A DNA stretch of 64,000 nt from CAVVXX01 sp963707975 (GTDB taxonomy: Bacteria; Pseudomonadota; Alphaproteobacteria; Micropepsales; Micropepsaceae). Positions 1 to 8,896 of this stretch are shown here, piece by piece. The first letter of the stretch is position 1; the number at the start of each line of letters is the position of its first letter. Position numbers and translations under genes: made by a program. The notes beneath the pieces were generated by a model, which did no database searches, was not told where the DNA came from, and worked only from the letters and a program-made list of their open reading frames with translations. Location: the NCBI GenBank assembly GCA_963707975.1, contig OY970177.1, forward strand, positions 62,001 through 126,000. The letters run 5' to 3'.

Positions 1-875
1 AGCACGATTTCATGCTTGGTGGCTACGGCCACCGCGCCCAGCATGCCGCCCAGCGAAAGCGAGCCGGTGTCGCCCATGAAAACCATGGCAGGCGGCGCGT
101 TGTACCAGAGGAACCCGAGGCCAGCGCCTATCACCGAGCCAAGCAACACCGCAAGCTCGCCTGTGCCAGCCACATAATGGAGCTGCAGGTAGTCGGCGAA
201 CTTCACGTTGCCGACAAGATAGGCGATGAGTAGGAAAGTAGCGGCCGCAATCATCACCGGCACGATGGCCAAGCCATCCAACCCATCGGTGAGATTGACC
301 GCGTTCGAGGCGCCCACAATGACCAGCGCGCCAAATATGATGAAAAACCAGCCGAGGTTGATGAGCACGGTCTTGAAAAATGGCAGGGCGAGCGCGCCCG
401 CGAGCGGCGGTGTTTCCAGCGACATCAGCCACAGCACCGCGCTGGCCGCCACGATGAATTCGACCGTGAGCTTGACCGTGCTTCTGACGCCATCGGGCGA
501 GCGCTTGCTTACTTTCAGATAATCGTCGGCAAAACCGAGCAGGCCGTAGGCTAGCGTCACCACAAGTACAGCCCACATATAACCGTTGGAAAGATCGGCC
601 CACAGCAGCGTCGCTACCGTGAACGAAATCAGAATAAGCAGCCCGCCCATGGTCGGCGTACCCTGCTTTTCGATGACGTGACGCTGCGGACCATCGGTGC
701 GAATGGGTTGGCCCTTGCCTTGCGTGGCTTTGAGCCAGCGGATCAACGGCCTGCCCATGATGAAGCTGACCAGCAGTGCGGTCATGACCGCGCCGCCCGT
801 GCGGAAGGTGAGATAGCGGAAGACATTGAACGGAGCGAAGTGATCCGCCAATGGAAACAGAAAATGATAAAACAC
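1..875 (-). CDS. mraY: MraY, phospho-N-acetylmuramoyl-pentapeptide-transferase (3' end cut off by the window)
   Basis: Integral membrane enzyme that moves phospho-MurNAc-pentapeptide from UDP onto undecaprenyl phosphate, giving lipid I. The minus-strand frame stays open from a GTG at 875 to the window edge. The N-terminus reads like the family start (VFYHFLFPLADHFAPFNVF), followed by GTPTMGGLLI, GFADDYLK and AVNLTDGLDGLAI, which carry the conserved Asp residues, then VFMGDTGSLSLGG. About 291 of roughly 360 residues are present. The GTG start lies 11 bases after the murF stop, as expected for translational coupling within the dcw operon. Confidence 0.96.
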   Translation of the reverse strand, partial: MFYHFLFPLADHFAPFNVFRYLTFRTGGAVMTALLVSFIMGRPLIRWLKATQGKGQPIRTDGPQRHVIEKQGTPTMGGLLILISFTVATLLWADLSNGYMWAVLVVTLAYGLLGFADDYLKVSKRSPDGVRSTVKLTVEFIVAASAVLWLMSLETPPLAGALALPFFKTVLINLGWFFIIFGALVIVGASNAVNLTDGLDGLAIVPVMIAAATFLLIAYLVGNVKFADYLQLHYVAGTGELAVLLGSVIGAGLGFLWYNAPPAMVFMGDTGSLSLGGMLGAVAVATKHEIV

Positions 876-886
876 GTATGCCCCCT

Positions 887-2284
887 TTATGCGGCCGCCG
901 CGCCGTCTCCGTTGCCGAGCGCTTTCAGCGCTTCGATCACCACCGCCATGCGGCTACCGAAAGAACCTTTGACCAGAACCACGTCGCCCGCGCGCAGCGC
1001 CGCCACAAGCTGCGGCGCAAGCTGGGCCGAGGTTTCCGCGTAAGCGCCGCGGCGTGGCTGCGGCAATGCCTGCCACAGCGCCGCCATCTGCGGCCCACAA
1101 AGGAAAACCAGATCGGCGCGCGCGGCCTCGATGTCCTTCGCCAGCGCACGATGAAGGGCGGCGCCATCTGCGCCAAGCTCTAGCATGTCACCCAGCACGG
1201 CTACGAGGCGGCCGCGCGGTTGTTTAGCGCCAAGCAGAGCGAGCGCCGCCGTCATGGAAACCGGATTGGCGTTGTAACTTTCGTCGATCACCTCAATACC
1301 GCCCGCGTGAAAATGCGCGCCACGGCCCTTGAGAGCGGAAAATCCTTCCAGTGCGCGTGCGGCGGGCGCTAGACCTGCGCCAAGCTCGTGCGCGGCCAGC
1401 AGCACGGCCAACGCATTCATGGCGATATGCGCGCCTTGCGCGCGCAGGCAAAAATTCACCCGCTCACCTTTGATTTCCGCAATCATCCTTTGCCCGTCGC
1501 CGTCATTTTCCGCGAAGATGAGGCGCGCATCGGCATCTGCTTTCGTGCCGAAATATAGAATGTTTTTTACTCCAGCATCGCGCGCGTGGCTCGCCAAGCG
1601 TTTGGCATGCGGATTGTCGGAAGGAATGAGCGCGGCGCCACCCTGCTCCAAACCTTCGAAGATCTCACCTTTGGCGTCAGCGATTTTTTCCACTGTACCG
1701 AAATATTCCAGATGGGCCGGCGCCACTGTGGTGACGAGCGCCACATGCGGGCGCACCTGCTTCACCAGTGCGCGAATTTCGCCTTCATGGTTCATGCCGA
1801 TTTCGAACACGCCAAAACGCGCGTCGCGCGGCATGCGCGCAAGGCTCAAGGGCACGCCCCAATGATTGTTATAGGAAGCATCCGACGCCGCAACGGCTCG
1901 CCCCGAGCCTAGCGCCAGCCGCAGCATTTCCTTCGTGGTGGTTTTGCCTGCGCTGCCCGTGACCGCGGCGATGCGTGCTTTGGTGCGCGCGCGCGCGGCG
2001 TAGCCCAATGTTTCGAGCCCTGCTTGCGTGTTTTTCACCATCAACAAAGGCGCATTTTCCGGAACATCTTTCGGTTTGCGGGAGACAAGCGCCGCCGAGG
2101 CGCCATGCTTGAATGCTTCCGCCACGAAATCATGCCCATCGCGCATGTCCTTCAGCGCAACGAACAGCGCGCCCGCCGCCAATTTACGCGTATCGATGGA
2201 GACGTTGTTCGCGATCCAGTTCGCGGTGTTGCGGCCGCCAGTAGCGGCTGCGGCATTCGCGGATGTCCAGAGCGCCGCGCTCAT
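887..2284 (-). CDS. murF: MurF, UDP-MurNAc-tripeptide D-alanyl-D-alanine ligase
   Basis: Cytoplasmic ATP-dependent Mur ligase that adds D-Ala-D-Ala to UDP-MurNAc-tripeptide. The 465 residues match the family length. The P-loop GSAGKTTTKEM is at about residues 110-120, the central domain carries EIGMNHEGEI, and the C-terminal domain contains VIDESYNANP and LGDMLELG, both MurF hallmarks. The start codon overlaps the murE stop by four bases (ATGA), so the two ligases are almost certainly translationally coupled. Confidence 0.97.
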   Translation of the reverse strand: MSAALWTSANAAAATGGRNTANWIANNVSIDTRKLAAGALFVALKDMRDGHDFVAEAFKHGASAALVSRKPKDVPENAPLLMVKNTQAGLETLGYAARARTKARIAAVTGSAGKTTTKEMLRLALGSGRAVAASDASYNNHWGVPLSLARMPRDARFGVFEIGMNHEGEIRALVKQVRPHVALVTTVAPAHLEYFGTVEKIADAKGEIFEGLEQGGAALIPSDNPHAKRLASHARDAGVKNILYFGTKADADARLIFAENDGDGQRMIAEIKGERVNFCLRAQGAHIAMNALAVLLAAHELGAGLAPAARALEGFSALKGRGAHFHAGGIEVIDESYNANPVSMTAALALLGAKQPRGRLVAVLGDMLELGADGAALHRALAKDIEAARADLVFLCGPQMAALWQALPQPRRGAYAETSAQLAPQLVAALRAGDVVLVKGSFGSRMAVVIEALKALGNGDGAAAA

Positions 2285-3732
2285 GCGCCCTCCTCAACCG
2301 CATCGCCGCCAAACGAACGGGCGGCTTTAACTACCTCGTCGCGATCCGAGAACGGCCGCGTTTCGTTGCCAATGATCTGGCCCTGCTCATGGCCTTTGCC
2401 GGCGATTACCAGCACATCGCCAGACTGAAGGCCCGAGATAGCCGTCTTGATTGCTTCCGCGCGATCACTGATTTCCCGTGCACTGGGGCAGCCAGCCAGC
2501 ACTTCTCGGCGGATGGCGGCCGCGTCCTCGCTGCGCGGATTGTCGTCGGTAATGATGACGATATCGGCACATTTACATGCCGACGCCCCCATCAACAGCC
2601 GCTTGCCGCGGTCGCGATCGCCGCCGCAGCCGAACACGACATGCAACTTACCTTTCACATGCGGGCGAAGCGCCACGAGCATGGTTTCGAGCGCGTCCGG
2701 CGTATGTGCGTAATCGACATAGATGGGCGCGGCGGTCTTGCTGCGCGCAACCAGCTGCATGCGCCCTGGAGCGCCTTGTAGTTTTTCCAGAGCCGCGAAA
2801 ACCTTTTCCGGCGGATCGCCAAGACCAAGCGCCAGTCCCGCCGCGACCAGCGCATTCGAGGCTTGGAACCGACCTGCCAGCGGCAGCAATACTTTATATT
2901 CATGTCCCTGCCACTCGATGCTGAGGCGCTGGCCGTTCGCGTCGACTGCCTGTCTGACGAGATGCAAATCCTTGCCTGCCGTGCCAACCGTGAGCAGCCG
3001 CAATCCGCGCCGTTTTGCAGTGTCGATAAAATCGTCTGCGTGCCCAGCGTCAGCATTGACCACGGCAACGCCGCCAGCTTCGACCAGGCTGCCGAACAAT
3101 CTTAGCTTGGCAACCAGGTAATGTTCGAAGCTAGTGTGATAATCCAAATGATCGCGTGTGATGTTGGTGAATGCGGCCGCCTTCACGCGCACGCCATCAA
3201 GGCGGAACTGATCGAGCCCATGGCTTGAGGCTTCCATCGCCAGATGCGTGACGCCTTCGCGTTTGAGCTGCGCAAGTTCGGCGTGCAGCGCAACGGGATC
3301 GGGCGTGGTGTGGCCGAGCGATTTTTCGCCCGACGGCGCCACAATGCCGATGGTGCCGAGGCTCGCCGAGTTAAACCCTTCATGCGCCCAGATCTGGCGC
3401 AGGAAAACGGTGACCGATGTCTTGCCATTGGTGCCAGTGACGGCGGCCACGATATCGGGCTGCGTTGCATAGAAGCGCGCGGCGAGCAGCGCCAGCCGCC
3501 GCCGCGGATTGGAATCGGGAATGAAGTGCACGCCAAGCGCGCGCGCGGCTTCCGCAGCTTCGGGCGCTCCCAGTACTGCTACCGCGCCCCGCTTCACAGC
3601 GTCGGCCATGAAACGCGCGCCATCAGCCCTGGCGCCGGTGAGTGCCGCGAACAAAAATCCCGGGCGCACGTCGCGGCTATCGGCGGCGAGGCCACGGAAT
3701 TCCTGCACGCTGTCGGTCACGGTATTTATCAC
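2281..3732 (-). CDS. murE: MurE, UDP-MurNAc-L-Ala-D-Glu:meso-diaminopimelate ligase
   Basis: Adds the third peptide residue to the peptidoglycan precursor in the cytoplasm. The 483-residue protein has the Mur ligase P-loop VTGTNGKTSV (about 98-107), the HTTPDP substrate loop (about 141-146), ITRDHLDYH, and the C-terminal DDNPRSED motif. DNPR (about 397-400) is the signature of enzymes that use meso-diaminopimelate rather than lysine, so the cell wall is predicted to be meso-DAP type, as in most Gram-negatives. It lies 28 bases after ftsI and overlaps murF. Confidence 0.97.
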   Translation of the reverse strand: MINTVTDSVQEFRGLAADSRDVRPGFLFAALTGARADGARFMADAVKRGAVAVLGAPEAAEAARALGVHFIPDSNPRRRLALLAARFYATQPDIVAAVTGTNGKTSVTVFLRQIWAHEGFNSASLGTIGIVAPSGEKSLGHTTPDPVALHAELAQLKREGVTHLAMEASSHGLDQFRLDGVRVKAAAFTNITRDHLDYHTSFEHYLVAKLRLFGSLVEAGGVAVVNADAGHADDFIDTAKRRGLRLLTVGTAGKDLHLVRQAVDANGQRLSIEWQGHEYKVLLPLAGRFQASNALVAAGLALGLGDPPEKVFAALEKLQGAPGRMQLVARSKTAAPIYVDYAHTPDALETMLVALRPHVKGKLHVVFGCGGDRDRGKRLLMGASACKCADIVIITDDNPRSEDAAAIRREVLAGCPSAREISDRAEAIKTAISGLQSGDVLVIAGKGHEQGQIIGNETRPFSDRDEVVKAARSFGGDAVEEGA

Positions 3733-3760
3733 TCTTGGGAGCCCTCACCATCGCCCCTGA

Positions 3761-5380
3761 TTATGGTTGCTTTATGGATTCTCGTTGACCTTCTGCGGTC
3801 GCCAGCGTGTCATCGCGCAGCACGCCCAACAGGGGCGCGATGCGTGCGATCACGCGGCCCGCAACCGGCGCCGAAGTATAACCCGCCGTGGCGAAGCCTG
3901 CGGTGTCTTTCGTGGACCTTGGCTCGTCCAGCATGACGAAGACGAGATACTGCGGATTGCTGATCGGGAACACGCCGCAGAACGACGATATCAGCGCGTG
4001 GCGTAGATAGCCGCCATTATGCGGTTTTTCCGCGGTTCCGGTCTTGCCGCCGACATCATAGCCCGGCACATCGGCCTGTTTCCCGGTGCCATCGGTGACT
4101 ACGAGCCGCATGAGGCCGCGCATGGTGGCGCTGGTCTGTTCCGAAATTACCCGTTCGCCCACCTGCGGCGTATCGTGTTTCAGGAAAGTCGGCGCGATAA
4201 GCGTGCCGCCGTTAACCACAGCGGCGGCTGCAGCGACGAAAGCAAGCGGGCTAACCGAGATGCCGTGGCCAAAGGAAATGGTCGCAGTCTCGACATCGCC
4301 CCAATGTGACGGCGCCAACGGAGCCGCGCTTTCAGGTAGCTCGGTCCGGGCAGGCGCGAGCAGGCCCATGCGTTGCAGAAAATCGCGCTGGCGCCCGCGC
4401 GCGCCGCGCATGGCGATCTGGGCGGTGCCGATATTAGAGGAATCGGCGAACACCATGACGGCGGTCAGCATCGGCCCAAGCTGTTCGAAATCGTGGATCT
4501 GATAGCGGCCGAACTGCAGCGGTTGTCCGACATTGAAAGTTTCGTCGAGGCGCACGGTTTTTTCCTCGATAGCCTCGGCGAAAGAGAAAACCTTGAAGAT
4601 GGAGCCAAGTTCGTAAACGTCCTGCGTCATGCGGTTACGCGCGGCAGGAGCAGGTGGCGAGCGATCGCTCGGCTCGAAATCGGGCAGCGAGACAAGCGCG
4701 AGCACTTCACCCGTGCGCACATTGAGCACGATGCCGCCCGCAGCCTTGGGCCGAAACTCGGCCATACCCTCTTCAATCTCATTGGCGAGCGCATATTGGA
4801 TACGCATGTCGAGGGAAAGCTGAACCGGCGCGCCGCCCTCGCGTAGATGGCTGTCGAGCCCGAGCTCCAGGCCGGACACGCCCTTGCCGTCCATATCCAC
4901 CTGCCCCACCGCGTGCACGGCCGCGCGGCCGGCGGGATAATAACGCTTGTAGCTGTCTTCGAAGCTGAGGCCCGGCAGACCCAGGCGCGTGACTGCCTCT
5001 TGCTGACTTGGACTGAGCGCGCGCGCAACTAAAATGTAACCACGCTTGGGCAAAAAATCACGCTCCAGGCGCGCTTCGTCTGAGCCAGTCAGGTGCGCGA
5101 GCGCCTCTGCCGCCTCTTTCACCTCCCAGAAATCGGCGGGGCTGGCATAGAGATCGCGAACGGGAAGATCGCGGGCGATGAGAACGCCGTTGCGGTCGAT
5201 CAGATCGGCGCGCTGAGCCAGCGGCCTGGCTTCTCCGACAGCGGAGAGCGTCGTGTCGCCTTCGATTAGGACAAGATCGACAAGACGTGCGCCCACCAGC
5301 GCGAAAGCGGCGGCGCAAAACACAGCGACGAGCGCGATGCGTCCCCGGACGAGTGCTAGGGGAACCGTGCGCGCGCGCAT
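3761..5380 (-). CDS. ftsI: FtsI (PBP3), septal peptidoglycan D,D-transpeptidase
   Basis: Class B penicillin-binding protein that cross-links septal peptidoglycan in the periplasm. The 539 residues contain one N-terminal transmembrane segment (about 14-38), a PBP dimerisation domain, and a transpeptidase domain with all three active-site motifs: SIFK (S260, K263), SSN (314-316) and KTGTA (446-450). It starts four bases after the ftsL stop, in the usual dcw order, and should work with FtsL and FtsW in the divisome. Confidence 0.96.
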   Translation of the reverse strand: MRARTVPLALVRGRIALVAVFCAAAFALVGARLVDLVLIEGDTTLSAVGEARPLAQRADLIDRNGVLIARDLPVRDLYASPADFWEVKEAAEALAHLTGSDEARLERDFLPKRGYILVARALSPSQQEAVTRLGLPGLSFEDSYKRYYPAGRAAVHAVGQVDMDGKGVSGLELGLDSHLREGGAPVQLSLDMRIQYALANEIEEGMAEFRPKAAGGIVLNVRTGEVLALVSLPDFEPSDRSPPAPAARNRMTQDVYELGSIFKVFSFAEAIEEKTVRLDETFNVGQPLQFGRYQIHDFEQLGPMLTAVMVFADSSNIGTAQIAMRGARGRQRDFLQRMGLLAPARTELPESAAPLAPSHWGDVETATISFGHGISVSPLAFVAAAAAVVNGGTLIAPTFLKHDTPQVGERVISEQTSATMRGLMRLVVTDGTGKQADVPGYDVGGKTGTAEKPHNGGYLRHALISSFCGVFPISNPQYLVFVMLDEPRSTKDTAGFATAGYTSAPVAGRVIARIAPLLGVLRDDTLATAEGQRESIKQP

Positions 5381-5384
5381 TGCC

Positions 5385-5762
5385 TCACATGCCGGTGCGG
5401 AAGGCGATAACTTTGACCGGTTCGGAGGCGGCGGCCGCCGGCATTTCAGCCTTGGCTTCGCGCACTGGTGTATTGGTTAGCGGTGCGTTCTTGCGCGGCA
5501 AAGCGGTCAACGATGACAGCTCGACCGAAGGTGTATCGGCCAGATCGAGATGGCGTTGCGCCAGCGCTGCGATGCGCGCGGGCTGGGTGGCACGCGCCCA
5601 TTCGGCGCCCAGCACGACCAGGGTCACGTGCTCCTGCGCGATGGCGTGGTTGGTCGCGGCAAGATCGGCCTGGGTTACGCGCGCCTCCTCGGCGATGCGA
5701 TAAAGGCCGAGGCACACTATGCCCGTCACCAGAATAAAAGCGAAGTTGAGCGTGCGCATCAT
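5385..5762 (-). CDS. ftsL: FtsL-like divisome membrane protein
   Basis: Small (125 residues) bitopic protein. It has a short cytoplasmic start, a transmembrane helix (about residues 4-22), then a heptad-like periplasmic segment around ATNHAIAQEHVTLVVLGAEW and a low-complexity tail. Sequence conservation in FtsL is poor, so the call rests on size, topology and the position between rsmH and ftsI, with gaps of nine and four bases. Known FtsL proteins pair with FtsB and activate FtsWI. Confidence 0.85.
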   Translation of the reverse strand: MMRTLNFAFILVTGIVCLGLYRIAEEARVTQADLAATNHAIAQEHVTLVVLGAEWARATQPARIAALAQRHLDLADTPSVELSSLTALPRKNAPLTNTPVREAKAEMPAAAASEPVKVIAFRTGM

Positions 5763-5771
5763 GGGTGCCTC

Positions 5772-6716
5772 CTAGGCGGCGAGACTGTTCCAGGCGGGCG
5801 CCGCCGTGCGTTCGGCGGCGCGCAGCCTTGCGGAGCGCGAACGGGGGTTGGCTTCGATCTCGCTCTTGCGCGGGGTGCACGGCGAAGGCGGAATAAGCCG
5901 GAAAGTGGGGGCGCGCGGATTTGCGGCTTCCGGCGCGTGGCGCGAGCCGCGCGGCGTTTTGCCGGCGCGCTCGGTGAGAAAGCGTTTGACGATGCGGTCC
6001 TCCAGCGAATGGAAGGCAACCACCGCAAGCCGGCCAAATGGCGAAAGCGTGCGCTCGGCCGCTTCGAGACCGCGTTCGAGTTCGCCCAATTCGTCATTCA
6101 CGTAAATGCGCAACGCCTGGAAAGTGCGCGTGGCCGGATGGATAGGCTGGCGGCGCGCAGCGGGGCCCAGCACGCGTTCGACGATTTCAGCAAGCACCCG
6201 CGTGCGCGTGATGGGACGCGCGGCAACAATGGCGCGCGCAATGGCGCGGGCGCGTTTTTCCTCGCCATAACGCCGGAAGATATCGGCAAGTTCCGCTTCG
6301 CTGAGCGTGTTCACGGCATCGGCAGCGCTTTTACCCGCACTGCTCATGCGCATGTCGAGCGGTCCGTCTTCCTTGAAGGAGAATCCGCGAGCTAGATCGG
6401 CAATCTGGAAAGAAGAAATACCCAGATCGAAAGCGATGCCATCTGCCTGTTGCGCAACCAGCCGGTCCATTTCAGAAAAGCGGCCTGCTATGAGCATAAG
6501 CCGGGCGCCAAAGCGCTGCATGAGCGGTTTGCCACGCGCGATCGCCTCCGGATCACGATCGATGGCGTAGACCGTACAATCGGCGCGCGCGAGTAATGCT
6601 TCCGTATAGCCGCCGCCACCGAAAGTGGCATCGACATAGAAGGCCCCGTCGCGAGGAGCGAGCACGTTCATCACCTCTTCCAGCATCACGGGGATATGTT
6701 TGCGCGCCGCGCTCAT
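5772..6716 (-). CDS. rsmH: RsmH (MraW), 16S rRNA m4C1402 methyltransferase
   Basis: AdoMet-dependent enzyme that N4-methylates C1402 of 16S rRNA in the ribosomal P site. The 314 residues start with HIPVMLEEVMNVL and the AdoMet-binding region DATFGGGGYTEALL, followed by YAIDRDP, FDLGISSFQ and the family block RAIVAARPITRT. The C-terminal part has VAFHSLEDRIVKRF. It sits eight bases after mraZ, the standard dcw position. Confidence 0.96.
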   Translation of the reverse strand: MSAARKHIPVMLEEVMNVLAPRDGAFYVDATFGGGGYTEALLARADCTVYAIDRDPEAIARGKPLMQRFGARLMLIAGRFSEMDRLVAQQADGIAFDLGISSFQIADLARGFSFKEDGPLDMRMSSAGKSAADAVNTLSEAELADIFRRYGEEKRARAIARAIVAARPITRTRVLAEIVERVLGPAARRQPIHPATRTFQALRIYVNDELGELERGLEAAERTLSPFGRLAVVAFHSLEDRIVKRFLTERAGKTPRGSRHAPEAANPRAPTFRLIPPSPCTPRKSEIEANPRSRSARLRAAERTAAPAWNSLAA

Positions 6717-6724
6717 GCCAGCCT

Positions 6725-7159
6725 CTAGCTGCGGCTTTTGCGGGCGAGATCGAGGCGCATGCGCTCGATAGGCGCAAAGCGCTCGGGATCCCAGATCTGG
6801 AACTTGCGTCCCAGGCCGACAAAAGTGACGCGCTCTTCGATGTGCGCGTGGGCGATAAATTCTTCGGGCAGGTGCACGCGGCCTTCGTCGTCGAAAGCGA
6901 GAAACTGGCTAGCCGCCAGGATGGCCTGCGCCCGCGCGTCATGATCTTCGCTAAAGAAGGGATCGAGCGAATCCAGCCGGGCCTGCACTTCGGCGATCAG
7001 CGCGTTGCCGAAGGCTTCAAGCGCAACCGCTGAAAACGACGGAAAACAATAGATGCCCTGCGTTTCCTGGGCCGCGAGAATCTGGCGGAAAGACGCGGGC
7101 ACGCTGACGCGGCCTTTCGCATCGAGTTTGTTGGTCACCGTCGAAACAAACGGCAGCAC
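6725..7159 (-). CDS. mraZ: MraZ, dcw operon transcriptional regulator
   Basis: First gene of the dcw cluster. The 144-residue protein contains two AbrB/SpoVT-like halves: TNKLDAKGRVSVPASFR near the N-terminus and FLAFDDEGRVHLPEEF in the second half, each with the D-x-x-G-R core. MraZ is known to form ring-shaped oligomers that bind a series of short TGGGN-type repeats upstream of its own gene and repress the operon. Such repeats are present at 7231-7255. Confidence 0.95.
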   Translation of the reverse strand: MLPFVSTVTNKLDAKGRVSVPASFRQILAAQETQGIYCFPSFSAVALEAFGNALIAEVQARLDSLDPFFSEDHDARAQAILAASQFLAFDDEGRVHLPEEFIAHAHIEERVTFVGLGRKFQIWDPERFAPIERMRLDLARKSRS

Positions 7160-7230
7160 GGTCTTGACTAAACCCCCTGCTCCCGGAAACGGAGCCGGGA
7201 CGGCCCGTTTCTGCCGCCGAAAGCGGCAAA

Positions 7231-7255
7231 TGGGATTTCATGGGATAACATGGGA
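7231..7255 (-). promoter_or_regulatory. Three MraZ-type TGGGA boxes at a 10-nt period
   Basis: TGGGA occurs at 7231-7235, 7241-7245 and 7251-7255 on the plus strand, each separated by five bases. This is the TGGGN-N5 arrangement described for the E. coli MraZ operator. The repeats lie 72-96 bases upstream of the mraZ start and overlap the best candidate promoter, so autorepression is the natural reading. In relation to mraZ the boxes read on the non-coding strand. Confidence 0.8.
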
Positions 7256-7271
7256 AAATGAATGCAGTCAA
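7243..7271 (-). promoter_or_regulatory. Candidate sigma-70 promoter of the dcw operon
   Basis: On the minus strand TTGACT (7271-7266) is followed after 17 bases by TTATCC (7248-7243). The -35 is close to consensus and the -10 is weak. The -10 lies inside the MraZ boxes, which would explain repression by occlusion. Only sequence similarity supports this; no transcription start is known. Confidence 0.5.
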
Positions 7272-7573
7272 CGAAAAAAGCGTGGATTTATATGGACTTG
7301 GCCGACTACGACTTGGGCTCGACTTGAGCAAAGACACAATTTGACTAGAACAAATGCAAAACAGAGCCTTGGCGAAGTAATTACTCCAAATCAGGGTAAA
7401 TAAAGGGCTAACGATATTGTATCTGTTTTGTTCGCATCCACCGAATAATGAAGCGGCAGCGTTACGCGGAAAGCTGCGTGCAGAAATAGTCGCAACTATG
7501 GGCGCGGCGTAAATCAAATCGCTGTTGTGCAATATCAGCTATCGATTCCACCCCTTCCGAAAAGGGAAACACA
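7272..7573. other. Gap between the dcw promoter and the His-rich peptide gene
   Basis: About 300 bases, noticeably more AT-rich than the flanks. It separates the minus-strand dcw operon from the plus-strand micropeptide gene, so it should hold two divergent promoters. I see no convincing ORF or RNA gene in it. Confidence 0.5.
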
Positions 7574-7714
7574 ATGAAAGTCCTCTTTGCCATCGTTCTC
7601 GCTTCCGCTTTGCTTGGCGCCACTGCCGCCGGTGCCGCATGGCATCGCCATGCCCATCGCGTTTGCCACTGGCACCACCATCATCACGTCTGCCACTGGA
7701 CGCATGTTTGGTAA
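7574..7714 (+). CDS. Small secreted His/Cys/Trp-rich peptide (46 aa)
   Basis: ATG at 7574, preceded by an AGGG-type ribosome-binding site seven bases upstream, to TAA at 7712. The product begins MKVLFAIVLASALLGATAAG, a clean signal peptide, and the remaining roughly 24 residues hold 11 His, 2 Cys and 4 Trp, including a run of five His and two CHW triplets. Such a composition suggests periplasmic binding of a soft or borderline metal (Cu, Ni, Zn), but that is inference. The gene ends about 10 bases from the 3' end of the convergent RNase P RNA. I recognise no named family. Confidence 0.6.
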   Translation: MKVLFAIVLASALLGATAAGAAWHRHAHRVCHWHHHHHVCHWTHVW

Positions 7715-7723
7715 AATAAATTA

Positions 7724-8116
7724 GTGCGTCAGATGGCCTATAAGCCGGGTTTTGTCCCCCGCCCCGTTCTTGCGAACGAAAGCGGATAGATGGCCATTCC
7801 TCTGGGATGTACGTTGCCGCACACCTCACGCGACCTACCCGGACGGCGATCCGGAAACGGATTACGTGCCGTCCCTATTTGGTCTTGCTCCCGATGGGGC
7901 TTGCCGTGCCACTCCCGTTGCCGGGAACGCGGTGCGCTCTTACCGCACCATTTCAACCTTGCCGCGGCTTTAGGCCGGTAGGCGGTGTCATTTCTGTGGC
8001 GCTGTCCCTGGGGTTACCCCCGGCGGATGTTATCCGTCACCGTGTCTCCGTGGAGCCCGGACTTTCCTCCAGTCCTTCTTACGAAGGCCCAGCAGCCATC
8101 CGGCCATCTGACGCAC
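7724..8116 (-). ncRNA. rnpB: RNase P RNA (bacterial type A)
   Basis: Catalytic RNA that removes the 5' leader from pre-tRNAs. On the minus strand the 5' region carries GAGGAAAGTCCGGGCTCC (complement of 8051-8068), the universal P4/CRI signature, and the 3' region carries ACAAAACCCGGCTTATAGG (complement of 7739-7757). The terminal P1 helix is perfect over 13 pairs between about 8102-8114 and 7726-7738. GGTGAAA and the GCGGTAAGAGCGC element are visible in between. The ends are inferred from P1 and may be off by a few bases. Confidence 0.95.
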
Positions 8117-8132
8117 CCCCAACATAAGCCAT

Positions 8133-8837
8133 TCAATCCAGTTTTGCGAGTAGCCCGGCGAGAATGGATTCGCATTCGGCATCGAGCACGCCATCGAGGC
8201 GGCTGGGGCGGAAATGGCGCTGGAAGGCAGTGATAGCCTGCTCCAGCGAAACCTCCGTATCGGGACGAATGCCATAACCATAGCGGCGCAGCGCCTTTTC
8301 AAATGAGATTGGCAGCACAGCTTTGTGTTCTGGTGGCCAGAGGCCAACACCAGCCGCAGCGAGCTGATGCCAGGGAAACAGCTCACCCGGGTCTTCCTTG
8401 CGCGCTGGCGCTATATCGGAATGTCCAAGTACGCGGCCCGCGGGAATGCGATGGCGAGAAATAATGTCTTTCGATAGCGCGATCACCGCGTCGATCTGTT
8501 CCGTGGGAAAGGCGCGGTAACCAAATTCATGACCAGGATTGACGATCTCGATGCCGATCGAGCGTCCGTTGATGTCGCGCGCGCCCGCCCACCAGGATGT
8601 GCCCGCATGCCAGGCGCGGGCGCTTTCCGGCACATGGGTGAAAATCGTGCCGTCTTCGTCGACCGTATAATGCGAGCTGACCTTTGACGCCGGATCGCAC
8701 AGCCGGGCGAGCGCCGCCTCCGCTGTTCTCATGCCCGTGTAATGCATCACCAGAATATCTAAGAGAGCCCCTGAGGGCCGCGCATCGTGGTTGGGCGATG
8801 GCCGCGCGACAAAATTAAACGAGGTACGCTCCCGCAT
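8133..8837 (-). CDS. N-acetylmuramoyl-L-alanine amidase, Amidase_2 family with peptidoglycan-binding tail
   Basis: AmpD-like zinc amidase of 234 residues that cleaves the MurNAc-L-Ala bond. The N-terminal part has LVMHYTGM with the first zinc His, then SSHYTVDEDGTIF, IGIEIVNPG, VLGHSDIAP with a second His, and KEDPGELFPW with the metal-binding Asp. The C-terminal 60 residues resemble a peptidoglycan-binding helix bundle (ITAFQRHFRPSRLDG). No signal peptide is visible, so a cytoplasmic, recycling-type role is likely. The gene ends 16 bases before the start of rnpB. Confidence 0.9.
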   Translation of the reverse strand: MRERTSFNFVARPSPNHDARPSGALLDILVMHYTGMRTAEAALARLCDPASKVSSHYTVDEDGTIFTHVPESARAWHAGTSWWAGARDINGRSIGIEIVNPGHEFGYRAFPTEQIDAVIALSKDIISRHRIPAGRVLGHSDIAPARKEDPGELFPWHQLAAAGVGLWPPEHKAVLPISFEKALRRYGYGIRPDTEVSLEQAITAFQRHFRPSRLDGVLDAECESILAGLLAKLD

Positions 8838-8896
8838 GGACGGGATGGAAGCAATAGGCCAGTCTTGTGGTCAATAGCGGTGGGCGGGGAAACGGC

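Noticed and set aside
7171..7199. GC-rich imperfect hairpin in the mraZ leader
   Set aside because: Short stem without T-run and not matching any riboswitch or attenuator I know.
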